Made by a program: the position numbers and the translations under genes. DNA of 64,000 bases from Phycomyces blakesleeanus NRRL 1555(-) (taxonomy: Eukaryota > Mucoromycota > Mucoromycetes > Mucorales > Phycomycetaceae): positions 675,001 through 739,000 of the forward strand of contig NW_017265141.1 of NCBI RefSeq assembly GCF_001638985.1. Direction: 5' to 3'. The notes under the pieces were generated by a model. The model was given only the letters and a program-made list of their open reading frames with translations, had not been told where the DNA came from and did not search any database. Position 1 is the first letter of the stretch. Each line of letters begins with the position of its first letter. Positions 42,892 through 54,473 of this stretch are shown one piece after another.

Positions 42892-44205
42892 ATGTCTACA
42901 TTAAATGATAGACAGATTACTCTCAGAGATCTGAAAGAGAAGATTCTCAAAAAGCTTATTGAAAGACAGCTTTCTCTGAATACATCCATATAAAATATTG
43001 TTAAGGATATCCCTTAACTTTTAATGTATCAGATTGTGCTTGAAAACAGATACCTTTCCCCAAGACTCCATATTCCATGAACTCCAAACAGAATAGACTG
43101 GCTTCTATATCAATTAGATGACAACCAATTTAGACAGGAATTCTGCATGAATAAAGACGCCTTCCATGCAATACTTAGAATTATAAAGGGTCATTGGGTT
43201 TTCAAAAGTGATCCCCGCAAGAAGCAGGCAGAACCAATGATTCAGATTATGAGGACCTTAGAGTGACTAGGTACACAAGGAAATGATGCTTCTGTGAGTC
43301 GCACTGCATGATCAATGTATATCAGTGGTAACGTTTACTGTTTTTTAACTATTATATGCAGTCTATATACCTTAATACTTATATATATATCTCATTGCAT
43401 AGAAGAATCAGTTTGCCACTATTCAGAAAGATTTTTCACTGCCATAATGTCATTAGAGACTAGCACTGTGGCTTGACCTGATTAGTTAAACTGTAGTACT
43501 ATCAGTAGAAGAATTGAAAAGACAACACACTTCCCTTCTTGTCTGGGCTTTGTAGACAGAACCTTGATTGACCTAGAATATACATCAATCTGGAAAGGAG
43601 AGAACTTTTACAGTCGAAAGTCTTGCTACTGTATTTCAGCAATCATTATATGTGATGACAAAAAGGTTATAAGATATTGTCATACTGGATGGCCAGGGTA
43701 CTCCTATGATGCTTATGTACTTACAAATACGTATATGACAAGAAATCTTGGCCAATATTTTTCTGGGGATCAATACCTGTTGGGGAATTCAGCATATGCA
43801 CCAAGTCGTATCATTATACCTACCTACAAGAAGCTACAAAATGGATCAATATCAGCAGAAAACAAGTAATTTAACTACAAGCATGCCAATGCATGGGTCT
43901 AGATTTAACATTGCATTGGTATTCTGAAAGGGAGATTGCAATCCTTGAAAAGCTTACGGATCTTGATGAAAAGCAAATATGATGTGGCTAAGATTGGGAT
44001 ATGAATTAGATGTTGCTGTATTCTACACAACATTTTATGGAAACATAATGATACTAACCTCCAGGAACTTTCCTATGATGATACTGATGAGGATGATAGT
44101 GAGGATAAGGATGAGAATGATAATGAGCATAGAGAAAACTTATATCAAGTAGAATTGATTAAAGATAAGAGGGAAAGAATAAAGCACATTATCTTGGAAC
44201 AATAA
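42892..44205 (+). pseudogene. PIF/Harbinger-type (DDE_Tnp_4) transposase, dead
   Basis: From ATG 42892 (MSTLNDRQITLRDLKEKIL) the frame shows typical Harbinger blocks: QFRQEFCMNKDAFHAILRII, GNDASVSRTA, GFVDRTLIDL, GWPGYSYDAYVLTNTYM and YLLGNSAYAPSRIIIP, then GILKGRLQSLKSL and an acidic tail. It has many stops. The expected second catalytic Asp in 'LLGDSAY' reads Asn, and the region that should carry the Glu is interrupted by two stops. An intron may lie near 43330-43400. Confidence 0.75.
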
Positions 44206-44304
44206 ATCTCAAACGCGTTTTTACTCTTACATAACTTAATTGCCTAGTATATAATATATTTTATTAAAGTTTTATATCTAACTTTTTCAATAGAGTGGGT
44301 GTTG

Positions 44305-44475
44305 TGTTGTGGCAAAATGCCCACTGCTATATTTGTCAAAATCATGTTGCTTGGTTTAAATTTTTGTATTTTCAGCCTATGGGCACTCTACTTTCAAATT
44401 GCCACAATTTTTTTTTCATTTTGCCACAAATTCTTTCAAATTGCCACAAATTATTTTTTAATTGCCACAAAATTA
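44305..44475. repeat. Left subterminal repeats of Harbinger element 2
   Basis: 'ttgccacaa' occurs four times in direct orientation with one inverted 'ttgtggcaa' near 44310. It lies just upstream of the transposase and is likely the left end of the element. The matching right end is missing because CACTA copy 1 begins at 46991. Confidence 0.5.
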
Positions 44476-44538
44476 TATTTCTTTCTTTCTCGTTTATATA
44501 CATTCACACACGTAATACACCATATAAGCTATCTAAAA

Positions 44539-46040
44539 ATGCTTGTTGGAGCACTTGCCAAAATTGTCTGTATGCTTGATGTTAAAGCTAATCGTTCTAA
44601 ACAAAGGAACAAGAAAAAAAAGCTTGCAAGAATTGATTTAGAGGCACTAAGTGATGATACGTGCAAGAAAGAGTTTAGATTTACTCTATCTGAAGTAATA
44701 TACATGTTGATAAACAGCTTTTGTTGAAGTAACATTATTAATAGATAACTTTTGTATTTATGTTAGATCAAGGCAATGTGTGCTACAATGAACCTGCCTT
44801 TATATTTAGAATTTAAACATAGCAAAAGTTACACTGTCCGTGTTGAAAGAGAATTTGCTTTCGCTTTGGTTTTGTACTGGTATACTTTCCCACAAAAATA
44901 CACTACAATGAAAAGCGTATGGGGCATGTCTGCCAAGACACTGGGTTTAATAGTGAACAAGTTCACAGAATTGTTGCGAAATAAATTCAAAAATGAACTC
45001 GAGTTTGACACTCGCCAGTTTTCTTCTGAAAACTGTAAGAGGTTTGCAAAAGCTATACACAAAAAAAGTAATATTGTTATCATGTATTTCTTTTATTGCT
45101 CTACTTACTGATATAATGGGACTTTACTAATGACATAGACTGTTTTAGGTAAGACCTTCCCAAATGTTGTTGGCTTTGTGGATGGCACTATGCAAAAAGT
45201 TTCCCGTCCAAGTTCTTATGAAGATCAGAAACTGATTTATAACGGCTGGAAGGTAATTATTGAATTTTTAAAATGACTAGAGAATTATTTCATAACACTA
45301 ATTCTTTGCTTGATTGTATAATAGCAACTTTTTTTTATTGAGTAGCATATACATTGCATTAAGTATCAGGCTATTGCAACACCCAATGGTATTACTAGCA
45401 GCTTGGTTGGTCCGTTTATTGGATCCACTCATGATGCTAGAATATTTGACGAGTCAAAAACATTAGATTGTCTAATTGTGCATCTTGATCATATTTCCAA
45501 GGATGACAATGTTCTATTCAAATATGTAGTATACAGAGATATGGCTTACCCTAAATCAGATAAAGTCTACAAACCTTTTCCTTTAAGTGAAGCCAACAAT
45601 GATAGTAAAATATTGAAAAAAAGGCACACATCCTGTAAAATTGTTTTTTGTTTAATACTCGTAATATTATATTGTTGCTTATATGCTTAGAGCTGAAAAA
45701 AATCAACAAGTCAATAAGAAAAACCAGAATTCAAGTCGAGATAGAATTTGGAAAGGTGTCGCAGTTATTTAAATTCTGCAAGTACAACTATGGAATAAAG
45801 ATATTTGCAAACACAAAGCCAGCAACAATATACATCCTGTCAAATCTTTTCAAGAACTTCCATATGTGTATTAAGGGCTCAGCAGGCTCTAAACTTTTTA
45901 AGCTTCAGCCGCCAAATATCCATGATTATATCAAAGGTCTTATGCATGAATACCAACCAGAAGACACTATTGATAACTACAAAACTATTTTGAACAATGC
46001 ATCAAATTTAGTAGAAACCGTCACTGTTCCTGATAACTAA
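44539..46040 (+). CDS. PIF/Harbinger-like DDE transposase, 389 aa, intact
   Basis: Cut-and-paste DNA transposase. Five exons: 44539-44694, 44767-45067, 45149-45252, 45346-45604 and 45691-46040. All introns are GT..AG and the total of 1170 nt is in frame. The protein has a basic N-terminus (RSKQRNKKKK), then FRFTLSEIKAMCATMNLPLY, a helical region KSVWGMSAKTLGLIVN, and the catalytic core: GFVDGTMQKV (D), YNGWKHIHCIKYQAIATPNG, YVVYRDMAYP (D) and RIQVEIEFGKVSQLF (E). All three acidic residues are present. It is convergent with the Myb-like gene, 53 bp between stops. Confidence 0.8.
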
Positions 46041-46093
46041 TAAAACAATTCAAATACTTGTAAGCTTGAAAATAGAGTAAATGTATTATCTAT

Positions 46094-46990
46094 TTACTTG
46101 TTATTTTTATAAGATTCAACAAAGGCAGAAATAGAGTCAGCAATTGTCAAAAGAGATTTAGCAAGAGCTGAATTAGATTCGGTGATGACCTTATTCGAAT
46201 CAGCAATTGCCTGATTTGATTCAACAAGAACTGCATTTGACTGACTTGTTTTCTTCAACTCCCTCAGTACAAGATTGTTGGTGTGCTGTTGTTGTTGAAG
46301 AATGTCCAACTGTTGTTTCAAAAGGCTCGCAGACTTGTTAGTTGTGCTTGCAGATTGGGGATTTTTTCTGCCATGAGAGACGTCAGAGTCAGAGTCAGAG
46401 TCAGAGTCAGAGCTGTTGTTATCACTGCTTAAGTTTTCCTGGCCATACGTTGCAATAACCATCATTTTTTTGCTATAGCCTTTTTTTCTTTTTCTTTTAT
46501 TTTGGTTGCCTTGTCTTTGGCAGCCCTCAACTCTTGATAATCCATAATCTATAAGAGAGAAATAACCAATTAGCTTAACTATTTTTTTTTGCGTTTATGG
46601 CTGCTTAAACATATGGCTGTGTATACATTATATAATAGTCTTTGGAGGTTCTCCGGAACGTGTGGGTTAAACACAGGCAAGGATCTCTCATTGTCTTTGT
46701 TGACGACCAGATTCAACTTCTTGAACAGCAAATTCTTTCTTGCTCTGACACCCTTTGCTGTAAGTGGGTGCAGATGAGTGTGCTCAACACTGTTTACGTC
46801 GGCTGTAACCTCATCCCATATCAAGGACTTGTTGCTATAATCATTGGCAAAAGGGCGACAATCATAGATCGATTGCATTAGTGCAATCTCTCTAGCCGTA
46901 TCCCACTGTCCTCGTTCACCAGTCAAGGCTTTCTCTTTGCCTTTTTGAGCCTTTTGCGAAGTCTCCTCTGCAGAACTGCTTGATGATACA
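46094..46990 (-). pseudogene. Myb/SANT-like partner gene of Harbinger, 5'-truncated, frameshifted
   Basis: The frame is open from the CACTA junction at 46990 (SSSSSSAEETSQKAQKGKEK), then GERGQWDTAREIALMQSIYD and a trihelix/Myb-like pattern to NLQRLLYN. An intron with a GTATAC donor joins to IMDYQELRAAKDKATKIKEK. An A7 run (46465-46471) shifts the frame, after which a Ser/Asp repeat, a Gln-rich coiled coil (KQQLDILQQQQHTNN) and the stop at 46094 follow. PIF/Harbinger elements encode a Myb-like protein that helps nuclear import and end binding. The start codon is lost to the CACTA insertion. Confidence 0.65.
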
Positions 46991-47310
46991 CACTACGGTG
47001 GGATGAATGGCAGTTGGGCCGAAAGTAGGCACATAACTGCCATTTTTTTGGTTGAAACCCAATAAAATCTCTGCCGTTTGTTGTAAGATGGTAATGTCAT
47101 TCGTAGCAATTTAAAAAAGTAACATGAAAACACTTTTTTTGTTGCTGTACAATATTTTCAATACTGTAAAAAATGTTTGTAAGTTGTAATGACCACTTTG
47201 AGTATTGAAATATATGTTTTATTGAATATCAAAGATGTCAACAATTATTAAGATTAATAATTTTTGGAATGTGTGAACGAAATGGTAACATAACTGCCAT
47301 TTTTTTATTT
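46991..47310. repeat. Left terminal/subterminal region of CACTA copy 1
   Basis: Terminal CACTACGGTGGG followed by 'aactgccattttttt' at 47035 and 'ggtaacataactgccatttt' at 47284-47303. The motif repeats are the likely binding sites of the element's proteins. Confidence 0.7.
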
Positions 47311-47620
47311 TTTAAACTACGTTCTTTTTTTTTTAGATATTCTTTTTATCTTGATGAATTGGCAATTTGATTTTATTTAAATCGCGTAATGGCGTATAAA
47401 GCATATAGGGAATGAAGAGAAAAGCATAAGGTGTATAGAGAATAGAAAAAAAACTGGAGTATATAAAGAAGAAAAGAAAGATGGGGCATATAGAAATTAA
47501 AAAAAAACATAAGAAATAGAGAAAATTAAAAAAAGAATATAAGATACAAGGATGATATAAAAAATATAAAAGATATAAGGATATAGAGCATATAGAAAAA
47601 TAAGATAAAAATAAAAAGGA

Positions 47621-50600
47621 TTACAGAATGGAAAGATTGCCTTTAGTAATGCGCATGTTGTTGTTAAAGATATAATAGGGCGCGATTACATAAAACTGGT
47701 TTCCATTCGGTGGGTATTGGACCAGACCAACTTGATGACAAATGTCATTTACACTTATAACTGCATAAGTCGGTTGCGTTTGGTGGCCTAGTGTACGGGT
47801 GCTTTGTGACCATTGTTTGACGATAGGTACTGATGAGTCATGACCAGCCGCGTCATGTTCCTTCATGACCTCCACGAAAGCAAGAAAGTGTGGGAAGCCA
47901 TAGAAATCTACATGCTGAAAGTAGAACTGTACTGTACCGACGAGCCAGCTGTGAACAATTACATTACGGTTGCTAAAATAAATAAATAAATAGAATGTAA
48001 GCAACTTTTGATTGTATATCGAAAAATATTATACTTACTTTCTATAGGGGCAAGTAAACATCACGTAATGGTTGCCACGGCTGGTCTCGTTTTTCTTTCT
48101 TTGGTACATGCATGAGGAATATACAGTTGAGTCCATCCACAGATGTGCAGCTACAACAACAACAGAGTCACCAAACTCGTGGCCAGTCAAGCCTGTTGTT
48201 CTCCGGTAGTATTTCAATAAAGCTTCCTTCACACTAGGGCCGCCTACACCTTCCACCAAATCATCGTTCGAATTAACAAACTGATGAAACGGCTCCCACA
48301 ACTGCGCACCACTAGGATCATTAGGAAGGTCCATGTAGCTCTCTCTTCCATATGGCTTTGGCCGAATGAGGTTGATTTCATCACAGATGCTGATTGCCGT
48401 GCTGGTATAATTGTGAATCGCAAATCGCTCGACAAGAAAACTGGCGTTTCGGCCACCCTTTGATTTGGACTTTATCAATTTCGAGAAGATGCCAATTACT
48501 CTCTCCATTGAGCAAGTGGAGTAGCATTGCAGGGGGCCTTGCTGCTTGATGATATAGGGTATATGGACCAGGTAATGTTGCACTGGTCGGAAAACACTAT
48601 GAGACAGGGTATTATTCTGGACTTGTTGGTATAAAAACGAGTGCCAGTGCTTGAAGTATCTATTATTAATATTTAAAAAATGGTAACAATCAGCTATTTG
48701 TAATGATAATATATGAGACATATAATAACTTACGACTCCATCTCATCAAGCAATTCTGATGTCAACGCCCATTGCAAGGCAAGCGCACAACCTTTCACGA
48801 GAGATAATAGAGCTGTTTTGACAGCCCTATTTGGTAAATAAGGCACGACCAAAGTGGGGACAAGGTATAAGAGAAAGTCAAGCCAGTCCACTGCGCGAGT
48901 ACCATCGATCTTGGCAAATACGTTGTCGAAACTGCCTTGAAATGAGGTGGGTATATATTTTCGTGAGCTGGTAATACAGTTTCCGATTGTTACAAGGTCT
49001 GCTCTTGGTATATGAAAAGGGTATTCGGTGGTATTGAGGGTATTGTCTGGATGGATATAATAAAATTTGGTTTCCTTTGTGAGGGTGATGGTAATCAGGT
49101 CATACACAAGCTTTCCAATCCCTCTTGCAATTAAATGAAGTTCATCTAATGCAAAAAATGATGATCCAGAGAAGGTTGAGAGTTGGGTATATATGCTCGG
49201 CTGGTATATGTTCTTCGACTATTACAAGCAGTTATTTAGTATGAAAAAAAGATGGCTAATTAAACATTTGTATACTTACAGGGTTGCCTACTTTGAAGTC
49301 TTCCAAAGGTCTTAACCGGGTGGAAATGTCATCAAAGTACATGCCATGCCGTCTGTTAGTAGGGCATTTGCCTTTGGTCTCACAAAAACGGCAACCAAAT
49401 AAACTTGTATGGGAACCAATGTGGGCCATATCAGCTACAGCTGGAATATCGCCAGAAGCAAGCAGAAGATAGACCTTGGATCTGCAAAACTCCACTCCAT
49501 TGTGCTTGACAACCAAGCCATGTGCCTCAAGATCTCGCAATTCATTGATGATGGGTATAAGAAAGGAGTCCAAATGAGTTGGCTTCTTGGGGCCAGGCAA
49601 GATTGCCAGTTGCAAAAGGTATTTGTTGGTATATCTAAGTATTTTATTAGTAATTTTTTTTAAAAAAAAATGTAATAATAATAAATAGTAATAAATTAAT
49701 TAATTACCTGATGGATGGGTCTAGGTTGAATATTATGCAATGGATGATGGTATATGAGTTTTTGCCTTTCTTTTGATTGACAAACCCATCAGTATAAAGC
49801 CCAATGGCAATATCATCTGGATTGGAGAACAGGCCCTGCTGCACCAACTGCTTGTAATTGTCACCATCAAAAATGTCGGTTAGCTGACCAGCTACAGATT
49901 CCCGGTTTGCTCTGTAACAGAGGAGTTCTCTTGTGGCTGGATCTGCCAACATTTGAGAAAGCATATCCCCAACTGACATAAGTTTCATACTGGCGGCTGG
50001 TGTCTGACTTTGATCGGGATCAGTCTTGTATCGCGGTTTGCTGCAGTCAACACAAGATTCCAGGTCATTATTAATGCCATACAATCGACAACCACTAGAG
50101 CAGACATCATACTCATGGCCGTTGACACTTGACTTTGACTTGAGCAAAGCATCAACAGTTTCGCCATGACTGATCTTAGCCCCAGGTTCTAAAAAAAACG
50201 ATATCACTACATGTTAGTGATCTGGAATTAAAGTACAAGGTAACAGAAAATATAATATTTTACCCATCATTATATCGTCATGGTCTCGGATGACAGTGTT
50301 TATAAATTGAACAATGTCTCTATATGCTGCTCTAGCAATTCTATGCTGTAGCATCAATTGAGACAGATGAATACTCATCAACTCGGCCTTGGTAAAAGTA
50401 TTTGTACTGATTCGGCTGCTGTCGTAAATGTGAGCTTCACCCTCACTGTCCTCAAAATTACATGCACACTTATATGAAATAGTATTATCAAGCTCCATAG
50501 ACTCCATAGTATATTCTGTAATACATTATTTAGTAATTGGAAAATAAATAATACAATTACAGCTCTTTTCATTACCTGAATTGCTAACAGATTCATCTTC

Positions 50601-50807
50601 ATTACTAGTATCATTTTCGTCATGGTACATGTCAACATCATCCAGAATAGACTGGTCAATTTCAGTCATTGTTGCTGAATCTCCTCTGTGAATTCTCTTG
50701 TGGTTTTGCAGCTTCTGGTAGTTATCAAAAAACAAGACACATTGATCACATTGATATTGCTGTGTAGATATTCTATCTCTCTGCTGGCTGGCGTTGGAAG
50801 AAGACAT
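47621..50807 (-). CDS. CACTA/Tnp2-family transposase with N-terminal C2H2 finger, 919 aa
   Basis: Seven exons: 50807-50576, 50515-50264, 50188-49708, 49634-49280, 49200-48734, 48659-48039 and 47972-47621. Introns are 60-79 bp, GT..AG. The 2760-nt total is in frame and has no stop. Residues 20-40 form a C2H2 finger (C20, C23, H36, H40; QCDQCVLFFDNYQKLQNHKR). An acidic linker follows, then a Cys-rich patch (YDVCSSGCRLYG, CVDCSKPRY), YTDGFVNQKKGKNSY, PGPKKPTHLDSFL, LRDLEAHGLVVKHN and GCRFCETKGKCP of the Tnp2 core. The C-terminal half (YFKHWHSFLYQQ, YLVHIPYIIKQQGP) is DUF4218-like. The decayed copy at 1546 confirms the exon structure. Confidence 0.88.
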
Positions 50808-52243
50808 ATTGGTTGGGTTGGTACGTATGTAATATATAAAATAAAGCTGCGAAGAGGATTTTGGTGCTATTTATTAAATGTAAAAGACATCTTTATATAC
50901 TCTTTATTTTTTAACCAAAATGCTTGCGGCTCTTTTTCTTTTTCTCTCTCATAATGATGATATAGCAATGATTACAGTAATGTCAATGCTAGGTGAAACA
51001 CCTGTCAGTAAATAATTCCCGTGGTTGGAAAGATTCTTCTTCATTAATAATTATGATGTAAGTTAAAATACTTCTTGGTTGACAAGGGGGTACCATTAAA
51101 AGAGCACCGGTGAAACAGACACGTACTCTTTACTTGTGAGCGATTAGATATTCTTTGGGCTTTATAAAGAGGTATATGTATATTTAGGATAATTAATGAC
51201 CAAATAATTTATGTTTTTTTTTTAAATAAATTATCAATTACTCTCTAATACCAAAGGCAAAGAAAAACAGCCTTCTAATAATTAACAGTTAAAAAAAAGT
51301 AGTACTGTCTAAACACATTGGTAGAAAAGACATATTTATATTATCTGTGTTGTACTAATAATATTTTTGAGATAGTGAATATATATTTAGCTAATAGCAT
51401 TATTTTCTTGTTTATGTATAAAACTTAAAGAAATAGATATAGATAATGAGGGCTATAGTCTGATACTCTTTTACTGACATCATCAAGATAAGCACTACTG
51501 ATCGAAAGGGTGTTAATTGAAAGTGCCGATGTGAGTTAAAGCACACCTTTTTCAAAAATGTACGGTTTCAGTCAAAAATGCCCCTTGGTAAATAATAGTA
51601 ATGACAGTTAAAATTATTTTTACCTTTGATGACAGCATCAATCAAAAGTTTTAGTCGATAATGATAATAAGTATGATATGAACTTGAGTATCATAACATT
51701 TACTTTAATGTTGATAAAAAGGGGCTAATTAACTATATGATGTTCAGATGTTATATAGCTACTGTAGAGTATATTTAAAGTTATAATTTTAACTGGTACA
51801 GGGTTTTGTCATCGAGAACTTTAACCAAATTTCATGCTATATCTGCAATATGTATAGAGTTATATTATTATATCATATACTTTAAAACGTTTAATATGTA
51901 GACGGTGCAAAGTATGAACATTTATACATATAATATTGATTTAAAGTCTAATTCATTTTATCTTTATATTTCTTACAGTTTTGTTGTGTCGACACAAAAA
52001 GACTGTATCATGTTCACATGAGCTACTGCAGACAGGTGCAGACAGGTGCATACAAGTGCATAAGCATCCCTTCTTTTATATGTTTTGTTTGTACATCTGT
52101 CTGTATCTTTTTCATATAAATAGCTATCAATTGCTTGTAATAAATCGTTGCCTTTCTCAAACTCAAATCGCTCTTATTCTACTTGTCTAAACTATCACCT
52201 TTTCTTTTCAACTCACTGCTTATAGCTAAAAAAAAACTTAAAC
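50808..52243. promoter_or_regulatory. Divergent promoter region of the CACTA genes
   Basis: 1.4 kb between the transposase and partner start codons, conserved in the other copy at 108-1545. It contains no ORF of interest. A short tandem 'tgcagacaggtgcagacagg' lies at 52026-52050, and a TATA-like 'tcatataaatagc' is near 52113, suitable for the partner gene. No experimental support. Confidence 0.4.
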
Positions 52244-53274
52244 ATGTCCGATATTAACACAACTCTTCTCAACTCAATTCAAAAGATTGAGGTTGATCTT
52301 GCTGAAATCAAGCAAGCATTGCGCGAGCTTCAAAGGCAATTCAGCAATCAATTTGCGCCAGCAGTCAGTGCGGAAGATCTAACTACAATGCAACAAAGCA
52401 TTATTGAGCAGAGTTGTAAGTCATATATATTCTGTGCTTAGATGTTTATTTACTTTATTAATATTGTCATACATTTTTTGTAGCTCTTGAGCGCATTGCT
52501 GAGTCTGTGAAAAGAGCCCAGCTCACAGAGTACCCTGATCAGCTCAGTAAGCGAGTAATCAATACTGGCGGCGAGTTCAAAGGAAAAAACGAAGCGCAAA
52601 AATACAATCTGTTGCTTCAGATTCTTCACGAGCAGGACTGGAAGGCGCGCTGCAAAGAAGTTCCACAAGGGCAGCCTTTGCCCCCATTAGTCCCTCTTTC
52701 AGGCCATGATTTGACAGTAAAAAGACTGCATCTCAAAACATTAGGCCGTACGGTAAAGCATGATATCATTGACAAAGACTATCCTGCGGCCTCAAAAGAA
52801 TGGAAGAATATCCCAGAGAAAAACAGGGAATACTACATGATGCATTTGGAGAGGTTGGCGAAGAATGGTGGATTGCACATCCACCAATGTAAAAGAATGT
52901 GGTGTGCAAGAAGCCTTCTTCGGGAAAGCTTCAAGAGCGACAACCAGACGCATAAGAGAAGAATGGCAGAGAAGAACAAAGTAAGTTTATCAATTAACAA
53001 ATCTATATATTGTAAACTTTAATTAACATCGTTTCCTTTTATTATGTTATAGACACAGCGAGACATAAGTGATTCTTCGCTTTCTTCTCCTGATATGTCA
53101 GAAACTGGTGATGTTGAGTCGCCTATAATGGCAGATGTGCTGTAAGTTACCATTGTTGCTTTTTCTCATGCGCTGTTAATACAAAACTAATATAAACTTC
53201 TTACTCTTTTATGTAGGTCTCCTCCACCCACAGCAAGTGTTGAGCCTGCTCGCAAGAGAAGCCGAAGATCGTAG
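52244..53274 (+). CDS. CACTA partner protein, 271 aa, TnpA-like by position
   Basis: Exons 52244-52415, 52484-52980, 53053-53141 and 53217-53274; introns 68-75 bp, GT..AG; the 816-nt total is in frame. The N-terminus is a short coiled coil (IQKIEVDLAEIKQALRELQ). The middle is helical and basic with conserved-looking Trp/Tyr/Cys (EQDWKARCKEVPQ, EKNREYYMMHLERLAK, HQCKRMWCARSLLRESFK). The C-terminus is Ser/Pro-rich and ends in a nuclear-import-like ARKRSRRS. I recognise no family. Its location inside the element, divergent from the transposase and present in both copies, suggests the second, end-binding protein of a CACTA system (inference). Confidence 0.75.
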
Positions 53275-54297
53275 TTTGGCTGCTGTGATTGGCCGAGTTT
53301 GATTTTTTTAGTCTGTCTTTAGTGCATTTTTTTTCTTATCTCGTCATTTTTCTTTTTATGTTTTTTATTCCTTTTTTCTTTCATATAAAAAATTTATTGA
53401 CCTCTTTCATATGATTGCTAATGTTGTGATTACAAGAATTTGAAGCTAATGTACAGCATCTACAATTCCGCTACATTCAAATATAAAAGGAAATAGTATA
53501 TAGCCTTTTTTTTGGGAAAAAAATTAATAGTAATATTTTTGTACTGATATATTATACTTGGGAGTCGTTCTATTATATGTAAGTATATTGAGTAGAATAA
53601 ACACGTTAAGCTTTCTAACAAGATGCTCATTCCGGTTGTATGAATCAGATTCGAATTAGCTTCATGTTACATGACTTGAATCTTTGCTCAAGTTTTTCTT
53701 CTTCTATGATAACGACTTTCTATAGTGCTTATGTTTTATTGCTTTTCTTATATATAGATCTTAAATATTAATACATTCTTTAATATATATATATATTCTT
53801 AGAGTAAATGCTTATTTTACTGAACAAGTAAGCATATTATATAAAGGTAAGCATTATAATAATATTATATCTATTTATTTATTTTAAGTTTTTTCTCTAA
53901 TATTAGTATATTTGTAGAAATTGGTAAAAAATAATAAGTGCTATCTAAGATATATTAGAATACCCAAAGTATATGAAATACAATTTGAATAGTAGTGTTT
54001 TACTGCATACGTTTTGCAGTAGCTAAACAGAACCATTTTTTATTGCGAGTGGCTGATGGAATTGTTTTTTCATTATTACTATTATTATTATCATTTTCAT
54101 TTAATAAAACATGCATTGAAATAAAGATTCAACTCAATTAAACCCGATTCAATATTGTATAATAAAAAACAGACCATTCTGTTAAAGCTGCAAAGGAAAA
54201 ACAAGAGGTTGTGCTAGAATTGAAAGCAATAGAACAAAAGAAAGAATGTAATAGAGGAAAGGAAGGACGCTTGATTTTTTTTTTTGAAAAATGGTAA
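53275..54297. other. Non-coding right interior of CACTA copy 1
   Basis: AT-rich, no ORF beyond chance. Leads into the right subterminal repeats. Confidence 0.6.
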
Positions 54298-54473
54298 CAG
54301 TGCCTGTTTTGGCTTTTTACATAATAAATAACTGCCATTTTTTACTATGTAAAAAATGGTAACAGTGCCTGTTTTGGCCTTATACAGAGTCATAACTGCC
54401 ATTTTTTATTAAGTAAAAAATGGCAGTTATGTTACCAAAGTGGTAACATGTTACCATTTTCTTCGCCATAGTG
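54298..54473. repeat. Right terminal/subterminal region of CACTA copy 1
   Basis: 'ggtaacagtgcctgttttgg' occurs twice (period about 66 bp), with 'aactgccattttt' in both orientations, and ends 'cttcgccatagtg'. Confidence 0.75.

Larger units (their letters stand above)
46991..54473. mobile_element. Complete CACTA element, copy 1 (7483 bp), two genes
   Basis: Left end CACTACGGTGGGATGAATGG; right end complement CACTATGGCGAAGAAAATGG. Both subterminal regions carry 'aactgccattttt' and 'ggtaac' motifs in both orientations (e.g. 47035, 47292, 54330, 54393, 54415). The element encodes a 919-aa Tnp2-type transposase (-) and a 271-aa partner (+), divergently from 50808-52243. The 3-bp flanks differ (aca on the left, cat on the right), so no target duplication is visible. 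The right end cuts a Tnp2 gene of another family and the left end cuts the Harbinger Myb-like gene. Confidence 0.85.

Noticed and set aside
48035..48721. Treating the long exon ORFs of the CACTA transposase as separate genes
   Set aside because: Conserved GT..AG introns of 60-79 bp join them in frame into one 919-aa protein, and the same layout is seen in the decayed copy.
54138..54402. Two short minus-strand ORFs at the right CACTA end
   Set aside because: They are translations of the subterminal repeats.
46991..54473. A 3-bp target duplication for CACTA copy 1
   Set aside because: The flanks are aca and cat. I could not find a shift of the ends that makes them agree, so none is claimed.
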